Assembly: GCA_905479915.1 (NCBI GenBank)
Contig: CAJQOH010000023.1
Location: forward strand, 88,728-152,727
DNA from: an uncultured Flavobacteriales bacterium
GTDB taxonomy: Bacteria; Bacteroidota; Bacteroidia; Flavobacteriales_E; Vicingaceae
Direction: 5' to 3'
Length of the DNA stretch: 64,000 nucleotides
Shown piece after piece: positions 46,983 to 55,956 of the stretch (positions are counted from its first letter, which is position 1; each line of letters begins with the position of its first letter). A model generated the notes under the pieces. The model saw nothing but the letters and a program-made list of their open reading frames with translations, did no database searches and had not been told where the DNA came from. The translations under genes and the position numbers were made by a program.

Positions 46983-49292
46983 ATGAAGAACTTTTCTCCT
47001 ATACAATCCATTTTAACTTTACTATTTATAGTATTGAGTTCTCAGTTATCTTTTTCACAAATAACTCAAACTTGGGTGGGTTCCGATTGGGGCGATTTTA
47101 ATTCAGCTGCTAATTGGTCTCCTGTTGGATCTCCTGCTGGTAATGATTTAATTATTAATTGGAGTGGTGACCCAGCAAGTCATATGAGAATAGGTATGTT
47201 TTCTTCTGTTACTATTAACAGTTTAACAATGACTCATAGTGATACTGGGGTTTTACGTTTGTATTTACAGACTTATGATTTGACAATTACGAATGACGTT
47301 ACTGTTAATTCTTCAACGCAATATTATTCATATGGATGTGCTATTTTCCAGAATTCTGGAAATTTTACTGTTGAAGGAGATTTTAATTTTGGAAATTTAA
47401 ACGGAATCGGATCAGAATGGTATGTTGCAGATTTTACGAATCCAAATTTTTTAACCTTTAAAGGAGATGTTACCATAGGTTTAAATGGAAGAACTGTGGC
47501 TGGTTATGAACCAGATATTTTGTTTGATGGTTCAGGAACACAAACAGTAACATTAAACAATCAAGGGGAGTTTGATGGTGCTCATTATTTTTTGAGTGAG
47601 GATATCCAGATAGGTTCAGCAACAAATTCACCAACAGTTGTAATAGCTGGAACTTATCAAAACTCTGGACTTCGACAATATAATGGTACTTGGCTTCTTA
47701 TGAAAGAGAATAGTACATTGGTATGTAATGGTGCTACTTTTGATAAGTTTTTTACTTCAGGTACATGGACAATGGAAACTGGTGCTAAAGTTCAAATTAG
47801 TGGAACTTTTGATTTTCCTGCTTTTTATACTACATATACATTAGATGAAAGTAGTACAACGGAATATTTAGGAACAAATCAATCGGTAACAGCTCTTTCA
47901 TATGGACATTTATTATTTAATGGAAGTGGAACAAAAACATCAGCAGGAAACTTTACGATAAAAGGTGATTTTACAAGTAATACAGCATGGGATGATGGAA
48001 ATCATAACCATACGTTTAGTAGAGCAAACCTTCAAACAATTAGTGGAACTGTAGACCCAACTTTTTATGATTTAACCATTAATAATACTGGTGCTGATGG
48101 ATTAGATATGTTGGTGGATGTAACGGTGGATGCTGGTTTAGTTTTAACTGATGGAAGGGTTAATATAGAATCAAATATTTTAACTGTAACAGATCCAACA
48201 ACTACTACAATTTCTAGTTATGGAACAGATGATTACATCAATACAGGTAGTGATGGTTTACTTAGACGTTATGTCAATTCTACAGGCTCTTACGATTTGC
48301 CAGTTGGTAATTCTAATGGGTATCAATTGGCAAATATTAATTTAACTGCCGGAGGAACAATGACATATTTGGATGTGAACTTTGATAACTTGGCAACTGG
48401 AATTTCAGGGTTTCCATTTAATGAGTCAGGGTTTGTTTTTTCTGATATCTTAAATAATGGAGGTACCAGTGTTGGCAATGGGAATGCAAACAATGGTATT
48501 TGGACAATTTCTCCAAATGCTGGTACTGCAACTTATGATGTTTCTTTGTATGGGCGAAACCATGATAATGAAGGTGCTTCTAGACATACTGTTGTTAAAA
48601 GATCTTTTTCTGGAGGTTCTTATGGGGCTTGGGCTGCTTTAGGAACCTATTCTTCTAGTACTTTAACAACACCAATAACTGCTGTTAGAACAGGTCTTTC
48701 AGGTTTCTCTCAATTTGCTATAGGTCTTTCTAATCTTTTTTTACCAGTAGAGCTTATTTCTTTTGATGGTAAATGTATCGGGAGTTCTATTGAACTAAAT
48801 TGGGCTACCGCTTCAGAAACTAATAATGATTTTTATACGATTGAAAGAAGTCTTGATGGAATCAATTTTGAGGTTGTAGATTATCTTGATGGTGCAGGGA
48901 ATAGTAATGTAGTCAAACATTATTCTTATCAGGATCAATCGCCTTATTCTCAAAGTTATTATAGAATAAAACAGACTGATTTTAATGGTGATTATGAGTA
49001 CTCTGATATTGTTTTCATTAAAAACTGTGAAGGATCTCAATTTGATTATGTTGCTTATCAGCAAGATAATAAAGTGATGGTTAACATAGCTTCAACGAAT
49101 GAAGGTTTATACTCTTTTGAAGTGCTTGACTTAACAGGTAAAATTATATTAAGTGAAGAGAAAGAGATATATGAAGGAAGTAATTCAATTCAACTTTCTC
49201 CCAATATTGTAAGTGGTATCTATTTGATTAAGTTAACAGAACTAGATGATCAGAAAAGTTATACTCAAAAGCTTACTTATACACTAAGATAA
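46983..49292 (+). CDS. Large T9SS cargo protein, type A-like sorting domain
   Basis: 769 residues: signal peptide (ending SQLSFSQ), a long Thr/Gly/Asn-rich repetitive beta region (about 30-570) as in parallel beta-helix surface proteins, then the common pre-sorting module LPVELISFDGKC..ELNWATASETNNDFYTIERS..YYRIKQTDFNGDYEYS, and a C-terminal sorting domain ending QKSYTQKLTYTLR. It would be exported by SprA and shown at the surface; adhesion is a guess. The ATG at 46983 is used rather than a GTG 6 bases earlier. It overlaps the convergent lnt gene by 9 bases. Confidence 0.85.
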   Translation: MKNFSPIQSILTLLFIVLSSQLSFSQITQTWVGSDWGDFNSAANWSPVGSPAGNDLIINWSGDPASHMRIGMFSSVTINSLTMTHSDTGVLRLYLQTYDLTITNDVTVNSSTQYYSYGCAIFQNSGNFTVEGDFNFGNLNGIGSEWYVADFTNPNFLTFKGDVTIGLNGRTVAGYEPDILFDGSGTQTVTLNNQGEFDGAHYFLSEDIQIGSATNSPTVVIAGTYQNSGLRQYNGTWLLMKENSTLVCNGATFDKFFTSGTWTMETGAKVQISGTFDFPAFYTTYTLDESSTTEYLGTNQSVTALSYGHLLFNGSGTKTSAGNFTIKGDFTSNTAWDDGNHNHTFSRANLQTISGTVDPTFYDLTINNTGADGLDMLVDVTVDAGLVLTDGRVNIESNILTVTDPTTTTISSYGTDDYINTGSDGLLRRYVNSTGSYDLPVGNSNGYQLANINLTAGGTMTYLDVNFDNLATGISGFPFNESGFVFSDILNNGGTSVGNGNANNGIWTISPNAGTATYDVSLYGRNHDNEGASRHTVVKRSFSGGSYGAWAALGTYSSSTLTTPITAVRTGLSGFSQFAIGLSNLFLPVELISFDGKCIGSSIELNWATASETNNDFYTIERSLDGINFEVVDYLDGAGNSNVVKHYSYQDQSPYSQSYYRIKQTDFNGDYEYSDIVFIKNCEGSQFDYVAYQQDNKVMVNIASTNEGLYSFEVLDLTGKIILSEEKEIYEGSNSIQLSPNIVSGIYLIKLTELDDQKSYTQKLTYTLR

Positions 49293-50906
49293 CTTCTGTT
49301 TAAATCTTTCTTTTATTTTTATTACCCAATTTGCTAGTATCAATAGTGCAGCAATGGCTGCAGAAAGTCTTCCTAAGATATCACCATATTCAATATAAAA
49401 AGTGGTTTTGCTGTTGGTGTTTATGGAACCAACGATTGAAGCATTCTTCCACCAGCCTGTTGCTTGTATCACATCACCTCTTTGATTGATAAAGCAAGAT
49501 GTTCCAGTGTTTGCACTTCTTGCAATACTTCTACGTGTTTCTATTGCTCGTAATCTTCCGTAAGCTAAATGTTGTCTGTAGCCAGGGGTGTCGGCCCACC
49601 AACCATCGTTTGTTAATATGAAGATTAATTCAGCACCTTTTTTAACATAGCTGGCAACATAATCACCGTAAATAGATTCGTAGCATATTACAGGAGCTAT
49701 TTGCAGTTTGTTGTCAGTAAGGTTGTGAGCTTCTTTTTCTGTTCCTAAACTACCGAAAGTTCCACCTAAATTGATGGCGAATTTTTCGAATGGAGCAAAT
49801 ACTTTCGGGTAAGGGAGTTTTTCAACTCCAAGTACTAATTTGGATTTGTGGTAGGTTTGAATAATAGATGTTTGATCGATTAAAAGAGCAGTATTAAACG
49901 CATCGTAATATTGTGTTGGAGTTCCAAAACCTCTTGCAGTTGGTGTTGGTTTAGAGTCTCTAATGCCGTATTCAATTCGAGAGGAAATTCCTATGATAAA
50001 CTTAGTATGAGGAAACTCTTCAAGAAATTTACGTATCTCAATAATGCCATAGTTTTCTTCTATCAATTTTTCATCACTACTCCTTGGAATTGCAGTTTCT
50101 GGAGCTAAAATATATTTTGTGTTAGGAGTGATCTTAGCTCTAGCTAAAGATAAAATTCTATCCATTTGCTCAGCTTCAGACATTCCTCCAAATTTTTCAT
50201 TATAAGGATCTATGTTAGGTTGTATAACAACAATTTCAGTTGGATTTTCTTTTTCTGTATAATTGAAATAAGTAATTACAGAAAAGGTTATAGGAATTAT
50301 TATGATTGTAGCGATTAGGCCTAATGTTTTTGTGCTATTTTTTAGAGGTTCTTTTAAGAGGATTGTTTTTTTGAAGACTTTAAAAAGTAAAATATTTACA
50401 ATTAAGATCCATAATGTTCCACCCATAACACCTGTATATTCATACCATTGAATAATTGATGTAAAGTTGGCAAATGTGTTTCCGAATGGGTTCCAGGGGT
50501 GAGAAAATTCCCAGTTAAAATGTAGCCATTCAAAACCAATCCATAAAACAATAAAAGCAAAATAACCTTTTTTTTCTCCTAAGTTTTTTTTGATTTTATG
50601 AAACCACAAAAAGGTAATTGCCATAAATAGAGAATAAAGTACTTCGGCAATTATCATTCCTGCTGGATCAGCATTCCAAATCCACCAAGTGGTAAAAGAA
50701 TTAAAAACTAAAAATGTTAAGTATGCATTAAAAAATACATGACGTGATTTAAATTTTTCAGGATGTTGAGAAACAAAATGTTCTACGTATAGTAATGGGA
50801 TAAGAGCAATAAAGAATAAAGGAGCAATCCCGCCAGTTTCTGGCCAAGAAACTCCCATTAATAAACCACTAAGAACAGCTAGGCCTGTTAATTTTAATTT
50901 TTGCAT
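49284..50906 (-). CDS. lnt: Apolipoprotein N-acyltransferase
   Basis: 540-residue inner-membrane enzyme adding the third acyl chain to lipoproteins. About six spans (1-215) are followed by a nitrilase domain with the catalytic triad Glu270 (ILAPETAIP), Lys354 (YHKSKLV) and Cys408 (APVICYES), and a final span near 510-528. Many lipoproteins in this window would be its substrates. Convergent with the T9SS cargo gene with 9 shared bases. Confidence 0.94.
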   Translation of the reverse strand: MQKLKLTGLAVLSGLLMGVSWPETGGIAPLFFIALIPLLYVEHFVSQHPEKFKSRHVFFNAYLTFLVFNSFTTWWIWNADPAGMIIAEVLYSLFMAITFLWFHKIKKNLGEKKGYFAFIVLWIGFEWLHFNWEFSHPWNPFGNTFANFTSIIQWYEYTGVMGGTLWILIVNILLFKVFKKTILLKEPLKNSTKTLGLIATIIIIPITFSVITYFNYTEKENPTEIVVIQPNIDPYNEKFGGMSEAEQMDRILSLARAKITPNTKYILAPETAIPRSSDEKLIEENYGIIEIRKFLEEFPHTKFIIGISSRIEYGIRDSKPTPTARGFGTPTQYYDAFNTALLIDQTSIIQTYHKSKLVLGVEKLPYPKVFAPFEKFAINLGGTFGSLGTEKEAHNLTDNKLQIAPVICYESIYGDYVASYVKKGAELIFILTNDGWWADTPGYRQHLAYGRLRAIETRRSIARSANTGTSCFINQRGDVIQATGWWKNASIVGSINTNSKTTFYIEYGDILGRLSAAIAALLILANWVIKIKERFKQKLS

Positions 50907-50927
50907 CTAACAAAGATAGATTAAAAA

Positions 50928-52088
50928 TTAGATTGATTTTCTCCTTTTTTGCTCGTTTAAAATAAGAGAAAGCTCTCTCCCGGTTTGTCCTGCAACTGAT
51001 GTGTTTTCTTGAGCCCTCCTGATTAAATATGGTGTTACATCTTTAACTGGTCCGTAGGGAACATATTTAGCAATGTTATACCCCCCTTCGCTCATGTTCA
51101 TACTAATATGATCACTCATGCCAAGTAGTTGAGCAAAGTATACTCTTTCATCATTTAAGTCAATATTATACTCTTTCATTAATTGAATGAGAAGAAGTGT
51201 ACTTTCTTCATTGTGAGAAGCGCAACAAAAAGAAATGGTATTGATGTTTTCGATGCAGAGTTTGAGTGCAAGGTTAAAGTCTTTATCAGTGTTTTCTTTA
51301 GTTTTTTGCATAGGGTCTTCGTAGCCCATTTTTTCTGCTCTTGCTCTTTCTTTTTCGATGTATGCACCACGAACTAACTTTACGCCAACTTTAAAATCGG
51401 TATTGTTGGCTATTGTTTTTAATTCGTTTAGATAGGCAATTCTGTCCCAACGATACATTTGTGCAGTATTGTAAATGATCGCTTTTTCTTTGTTGTACTT
51501 TTTCATCATATTTAGTGCAATATCATCTATCGCATCTTGTATCCATGATTCTTCAGCATCAATAAAGAGGGGAGTGTTTGTTTCAAATCCCGCTGCACAT
51601 ATTTTGTCTATTCGATCAACTAAACGCTGGTATTCTTCTTTTTCAGAAGTTGTAAGCGTTTGTTTTGAATTTACTTTTTGAAGGATTTTAAACCTTCCAA
51701 AACCTGTTGGTTTAAAAACTGAAAATGGAATGTTAGGATTTGTTTTCGCTTTCTCTATTGCCGTTAACGCTTCCGTAACATTTTCATCAAATACTTTTTC
51801 TTCTTCTATTCCTTCAACAGAATAATCTAAAATTGTTTTTACATGTTGAGCACCCAATGCATCAATAGTCTTTTTGCATTCAGAGATACTTTCTCCACCA
51901 CAAAACTGTTTAAAAATGGTTGCTTTTATTATTGGAATAGGAATCCATAAAGGCATAAATATCTTTAGTAATGAAGGGCTAATTTTAATTAACCAATTCC
52001 AGCCAATTATTTTAAATAACCAGTAGCTCCTTTTTAAATCGGCATTACTTTTTCCGGAAAAAGCAATTTGGGTATTGTTAAAATTCAT
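50928..52088 (-). CDS. Proline dehydrogenase
   Basis: 386-residue monofunctional flavoenzyme (PRODH domain) oxidising proline to pyrroline-5-carboxylate. Barrel motifs include LDYSVEGIEEEK, FSVFKPTGFGRF, PLFIDAEESW, FKVGVKLVRGAYIEKERARA, ASHNEEST, FAQLLGMSDH and PYGPVKDVTPYLIRRAQEN, the last being the substrate-binding signature. No P5C dehydrogenase is adjacent. It is divergent from aroB. Confidence 0.94.
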   Translation of the reverse strand: MNFNNTQIAFSGKSNADLKRSYWLFKIIGWNWLIKISPSLLKIFMPLWIPIPIIKATIFKQFCGGESISECKKTIDALGAQHVKTILDYSVEGIEEEKVFDENVTEALTAIEKAKTNPNIPFSVFKPTGFGRFKILQKVNSKQTLTTSEKEEYQRLVDRIDKICAAGFETNTPLFIDAEESWIQDAIDDIALNMMKKYNKEKAIIYNTAQMYRWDRIAYLNELKTIANNTDFKVGVKLVRGAYIEKERARAEKMGYEDPMQKTKENTDKDFNLALKLCIENINTISFCCASHNEESTLLLIQLMKEYNIDLNDERVYFAQLLGMSDHISMNMSEGGYNIAKYVPYGPVKDVTPYLIRRAQENTSVAGQTGRELSLILNEQKRRKSI

Positions 52089-52116
52089 TTTTAAATTGGA
52101 TCATAAAATTACTAGC

Positions 52117-52124
52117 CAAAATTA
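52117..52124 (-). promoter_or_regulatory. TAnnTTTG box ahead of the proline dehydrogenase gene
   Basis: Read leftward, 52124-52117 is TAATTTTG, a -7 consensus match, 28 bases ahead of the ATG at 52088. No clear TTG lies at the expected upstream distance. Confidence 0.35.
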
Positions 52125-52186
52125 GTAGAATATTATGATTTCACTAAGATAGAAATAAGCTATTTTTACAATTAAATTGTATTCCA

Positions 52187-53278
52187 ATGTCTATTAGTAA
52201 TATAGTAAATATTAAAACAAACACATCAGATGTTTTTATAGGTGATGATGCGTTTAGTGTCTTGAATGAATATTTAAGAGCATATCACAATGCTAAAATA
52301 TTTATTTTGGTAGATGAAAATACATTGGAACACTGCGTAACTGAATTAATTACTCAAAATGAAATTCTTCATAATGCTGAGATTTTAGAAATAGATAGTG
52401 GAGAAGAGAATAAAACACTAGATGTGTGTTATCAGTTATGGAAAACTTTAGCTGAATATAAAGCCGATAGGAATGCATTGTTGATTAATCTAGGTGGTGG
52501 TGTAATTACTGATATGGGCGGATTTATTGCTTCAACTTACAAAAGAGGAATCAGTTTTATTAATGTTCCTACTACTTTGTTGTCTCAAATTGATGCATCA
52601 GTTGGGGGGAAAACAGGAGTAGATTTTGAAGGACTAAAAAATATTATAGGTGTTTTCAATGAGCCAAAAGGAGTATTTATTTATCCTAACTTTTTAAAAA
52701 CATTGGATAAGCGACAAATGCTTTCAGGTTATGCTGAAGCATTAAAACATGCACTAATTAAGGATGTTGAGTATTGGGAGGAGTTGAAAGATGGAATGTT
52801 GTCTGATGCTGAAAATTGGACGAAGTTGATTACACGATCCGTTAATATTAAGAATGAAATTGTTTTAAGTGATCCTTTAGAAAAAGGAGAGCGAAAGTTG
52901 TTGAATTTTGGTCATACTATAGGGCATGCTGTAGAAAGCTTTTCTTTAGAAAATGATAAGGTGCCTTTGTGCCATGGAGAGGCAATTGCAATAGGTATGA
53001 TTTGTGAAAGTTATATATCTAATATGATAAATGATTTGACAGCCGTAGAGTTAGAGAATGTAAGTTCTACTATTAATAGCTTTTATAGTGCTTATACATT
53101 GGATGAATCCAACTACCATTCTTACATTGAGTTAATGAAGAATGATAAAAAAAATGAAAGCAATAAAATTAATTTTACACTATTGTCATCTATAGGATCT
53201 GCTAGTTTTAATAAAGAAGTTGGGGTAGATTTGATCTTAGAAAGCTTAAATTATTACAATTCTATAATTGCTAAATAA
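52187..53278 (+). CDS. aroB: 3-dehydroquinate synthase
   Basis: 363-residue shikimate-pathway enzyme. NAD and metal motifs present: VDENTLEHC, NLGGGVITDMGGFIAS, VPTTLLSQIDASVGGKTGVD, SGYAEALKHALI, LLNFGHTIGHAVES and CHGEAIAIGM. Its stop overlaps the aroA start (TAATG), so the pair is translationally coupled. Confidence 0.96.
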   Translation: MSISNIVNIKTNTSDVFIGDDAFSVLNEYLRAYHNAKIFILVDENTLEHCVTELITQNEILHNAEILEIDSGEENKTLDVCYQLWKTLAEYKADRNALLINLGGGVITDMGGFIASTYKRGISFINVPTTLLSQIDASVGGKTGVDFEGLKNIIGVFNEPKGVFIYPNFLKTLDKRQMLSGYAEALKHALIKDVEYWEELKDGMLSDAENWTKLITRSVNIKNEIVLSDPLEKGERKLLNFGHTIGHAVESFSLENDKVPLCHGEAIAIGMICESYISNMINDLTAVELENVSSTINSFYSAYTLDESNYHSYIELMKNDKKNESNKINFTLLSSIGSASFNKEVGVDLILESLNYYNSIIAK

Positions 53279-54552
53279 TGTCCATTACATTATCACATTC
53301 AACAAAAAAAGTTAGTGGGAAAATCCATTTAACCTCTTCTAAAAGTGAGAGCAATAGGGCTTTGATTATTCAAGCTTTGTGCGATAGTACTTTTGAAATT
53401 CATAATTTGTCAATTTCTAATGATACCAAAGTTTTACAGGAATTATTAAGTTCTGGAGAAAAGGAATTGTCTGTAGGTTTAGCTGGTACAGCTATGCGCT
53501 TCCTAACTGCATATTTGGCTATTCAAAACAAAGAGGTTGTTCTTACTGGGGCTCAAAGAATGAAGGAGCGACCAATTAAAGTATTGGTAAGTGTTTTAAG
53601 GGATATGGGAGCCCAAATTTCTTACGAAGAAAATGAGGGTTATCCACCAATAAAAATTGAGGGTAAAAAGCTTTCTGGAACTAAAGTGGTTATCGATGGA
53701 GGTATAAGTAGTCAATATATTTCTGCTTTATTAATGATTGCTCCTCAATTAGATAATGGATTAATTATAGCGTTTGAAGGGGAAGTTATTTCTAAACCTT
53801 ACATTAATATGACCATTGAAATGATGCGTTATTTTGGTGCTGAGGTTAAATGGAATGAGAATTCTATTGTTGTAGCTCCTGGAAATTATAAGGCAAAAGA
53901 TTTTAAGGTGGAGGCTGATTGGAGTGCTGCATCTTATTGGTATAGTATGGTCGCATTATCTAGTGAAGGAGATCTAACCTTGTATGGTTTAAAAAAAGAT
54001 AGCTTGCAAGGAGATGCTGCATTGGTTGATGTGTATGAAAATTTTGGTGTAGAAACGGAATTTATTGAAGGAGGAGTTCGATTAAGAAAGAATTCAGCAT
54101 TCAATATTCAGGATTCAGAATTGAAAATTGACTTTATTAATTTTCCTGATATCGCACAGACTGTAGCTGTAACTTGTGCTACATTAAATGTTAAAGCTAG
54201 ATTAATTGGTTTAAAAACTTTACGAATAAAAGAAACAGATCGAATTGCAGCTTTACAAACTGAATTAACTAAGTTAGGATTTAGTATCGATGTTGAAGGT
54301 GATGATATTTTGATTAATTCGTCATTGCGAACGAAGCAGAGTGTAGTGGAGCAATCTCATATTCAAAATGATAAGATTGCTTCGTTCCTCGCAATGACGA
54401 ACATAAAAACTTATGATGATCATCGAATGGCTATGGCATTTGCTCCTTTGGCCTTAAAAAATTCAATTGTTATTGAAGATGAAAATGTTGTAGGTAAATC
54501 GTACCCTAACTTTTGGAAGGATTTACAAGAGTTAGGATTTGTAATTGATTAA
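53278..54552 (+). CDS. aroA: EPSP synthase (3-phosphoshikimate 1-carboxyvinyltransferase)
   Basis: 424-residue EPSP synthase. Motifs: SKSESNRALIIQAL, GLAGTAMRFLTAYLA, RMKERPIKVL, ISSQYISALLMIAP, ADWSAASYWYS, DIAQTVAVTCA, LRIKETDRIAAL and TYDDHRMAMAFAPLAL. Between residues 347 and 375, just ahead of the TYDDHRMAM motif, 84 bases of a palindromic repeat are read in frame (NSSLRTKQSVVEQSH..DKIASFLAMTN); this loop is shorter in relatives I can recall. The active-site motifs are intact on both sides, so the enzyme is probably functional. The 3' end overlaps gap (convergent) by 21 bases. Confidence 0.92.
   Translation: MSITLSHSTKKVSGKIHLTSSKSESNRALIIQALCDSTFEIHNLSISNDTKVLQELLSSGEKELSVGLAGTAMRFLTAYLAIQNKEVVLTGAQRMKERPIKVLVSVLRDMGAQISYEENEGYPPIKIEGKKLSGTKVVIDGGISSQYISALLMIAPQLDNGLIIAFEGEVISKPYINMTIEMMRYFGAEVKWNENSIVVAPGNYKAKDFKVEADWSAASYWYSMVALSSEGDLTLYGLKKDSLQGDAALVDVYENFGVETEFIEGGVRLRKNSAFNIQDSELKIDFINFPDIAQTVAVTCATLNVKARLIGLKTLRIKETDRIAALQTELTKLGFSIDVEGDDILINSSLRTKQSVVEQSHIQNDKIASFLAMTNIKTYDDHRMAMAFAPLALKNSIVIEDENVVGKSYPNFWKDLQELGFVID
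54318..54401. repeat. Palindromic interspersed repeat inserted in frame in aroA
   Basis: Arms TTCGTCATTGCGA (54318-54330) and TCGCAATGACGAA (54389-54401) are perfect inverses; inside, ACGAAGCA pairs with TGCTTCGT and GCAATCT with AGATTGC. The sequence is of the GTCATTGCGAGGAACGAAGCAATCT type found dispersed in many bacterial genomes. At 84 bases it is a multiple of three and keeps aroA open. Confidence 0.82.
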
Positions 54553-55521
54553 ATCAGCCAATCGATTAGAATATCCCATTTCGTTGTCATACCAGCCAAC
54601 TAGTTTAACCATTTGTCCGGTTATAGAAGTTAGTTTAGAATCAAAAATACAAGAATGGCTATTTCCAATAATATCAATAGAAACGATTGGATCTTCGGTG
54701 TATTCTAAAATTCCTTTTAGATAAGTTTTAGAAGCTTCTTTAAATGCTTTGTTTATTGCCTCAACAGAAGTGTCTTCTTTTAAGATAACGCTAATGTCAA
54801 TTAAAGAGCCATTTGGTACAGGAACTCTAATTCCACAGCCGCCAATGTTGCCATCTAAGTCAGGGAATATTTTTGTAATGGCTTTTGCTGCTCCAGTTGT
54901 TGTTGGTATAATTGATTGAGCTCCTGCTCTAGCTCTTCTTAAATCTTTGTGGGGAGAGTCGTGTAGCGTTTGATCACTTGTATAAGAATGAACGGTTGTA
55001 ATATAAGCGCTTTCAATATGGTATAAATCATGAAGTACTTTAATTAAAGGAGCCACTGCGTTTGTTGTACAAGAAGCATTTGATATTGTATTTTCTGTTC
55101 CATTAAGAATATGATCATTAATGCCTAAAACAATAGTTTTGATGTTGTCACTTTTTGGAGGTGCAGATAGAATAACTTTTTTAGCTCCTGCGACTAAATG
55201 CTGAGAGGCTAAATCTTGTGTTAAAAATAATCCGGTAGCTTCTATTACGATGTCAATATTCAAATCTTTCCAAGGTAGGTTCTTAGGGTCTCTTTCGTTG
55301 AAGGTTTGAATCGTTTTGTTATTGATAGAAATAGAGTTCTTGCCGGAAGAAATTTCTCCGTCAAATTTGCCATGAACAGAATCGTATTTCAATAAATGAG
55401 CTAAGGTAGTTGAATCTACCAAATCGTTAATGGCAACAAGTTGAATGTTGTTGTGTTGTTGAAGTACTCTCGTTAATGAACGACCAATTCTTCCAAAACC
55501 ATTTATAGCTATCCTTACCAT
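54532..55521 (-). CDS. gap: Glyceraldehyde-3-phosphate dehydrogenase, type I
   Basis: 329-residue glycolytic enzyme. NAD fold VRIAINGFGRIGRSLTR, catalytic Cys151 in SNASCTTNAVAPL, PHKDLRRARAGAQSIIPTTTGAAKA and WYDNEMGYSNRLADLI are complete. The ATG at 55521 is chosen; an upstream start at 55545 would add eight residues before the conserved N-terminus. It overlaps the aroA 3' end by 21 bases. Confidence 0.96.
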   Translation of the reverse strand: MVRIAINGFGRIGRSLTRVLQQHNNIQLVAINDLVDSTTLAHLLKYDSVHGKFDGEISSGKNSISINNKTIQTFNERDPKNLPWKDLNIDIVIEATGLFLTQDLASQHLVAGAKKVILSAPPKSDNIKTIVLGINDHILNGTENTISNASCTTNAVAPLIKVLHDLYHIESAYITTVHSYTSDQTLHDSPHKDLRRARAGAQSIIPTTTGAAKAITKIFPDLDGNIGGCGIRVPVPNGSLIDISVILKEDTSVEAINKAFKEASKTYLKGILEYTEDPIVSIDIIGNSHSCIFDSKLTSITGQMVKLVGWYDNEMGYSNRLADLINYKS

Positions 55522-55549
55522 AGAGCAAAGGTAATTATTATGCACAAAA

Positions 55550-55575
55550 AAAGGCTTTCTTTTCAGAAAGCCTTT
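55550..55575 (-). terminator. Leftward terminator of rpsT
   Basis: AAAGGCTTTCT/AGAAAGCCTTT (55550-55560 with 55565-55575) with a TTTC loop; read leftward it continues into seven or more T. It lies between rpsT and gap. Confidence 0.87.
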
Positions 55576-55597
55576 TAAATATCTGTATCTCTAAATC

Positions 55598-55849
55598 TTA
55601 CAAAGAAGCTACGTGCTTTGTTAATTTAGATTTTAAGTTAGCTGCTTTATTATTATGAATAATATTTCTTTTAGCTAATTTATCTAACATTCCAGAAACC
55701 TTAGGTAACATAGCTGTTGCTTCTTTTTTATTAGAAGAATCTCTTAAAGCTTTTATAGCGTTACGAGTAGTTTTATGTTGGTACTTATTTCTAAGTGTTC
55801 TTGTTGCTGTTTGTCTTATTCTCTTTAATGCAGACTTGTGATTAGCCAT
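55598..55849 (-). CDS. rpsT: 30S ribosomal protein S20
   Basis: 83-residue basic helical ribosomal protein: [22 protein letters not shown] at the start and [16 protein letters not shown] at the end are diagnostic. It has its own terminator. The TBDR gene lies upstream on the same strand with a 107-base gap. Confidence 0.96.
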   Translation of the reverse strand: MANHKSALKRIRQTATRTLRNKYQHKTTRNAIKALRDSSNKKEATAMLPKVSGMLDKLAKRNIIHNNKAANLKSKLTKHVASL

Positions 55850-55956
55850 ATCTTTCTTTTTTACTTAATTTTTAAGGACTGCAAATGTATGAATTTTTTC
55901 TAATTCCCAAACATTTTGTCTTTTCTTTTAAATATTATTATTTCAAGGATTATTAA

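Noticed and set aside
54090..54129. ATTCA-rich stretch in aroA as a second inserted repeat
   Set aside because: The encoded loop length matches what I recall for relatives, so base bias explains it better than insertion.
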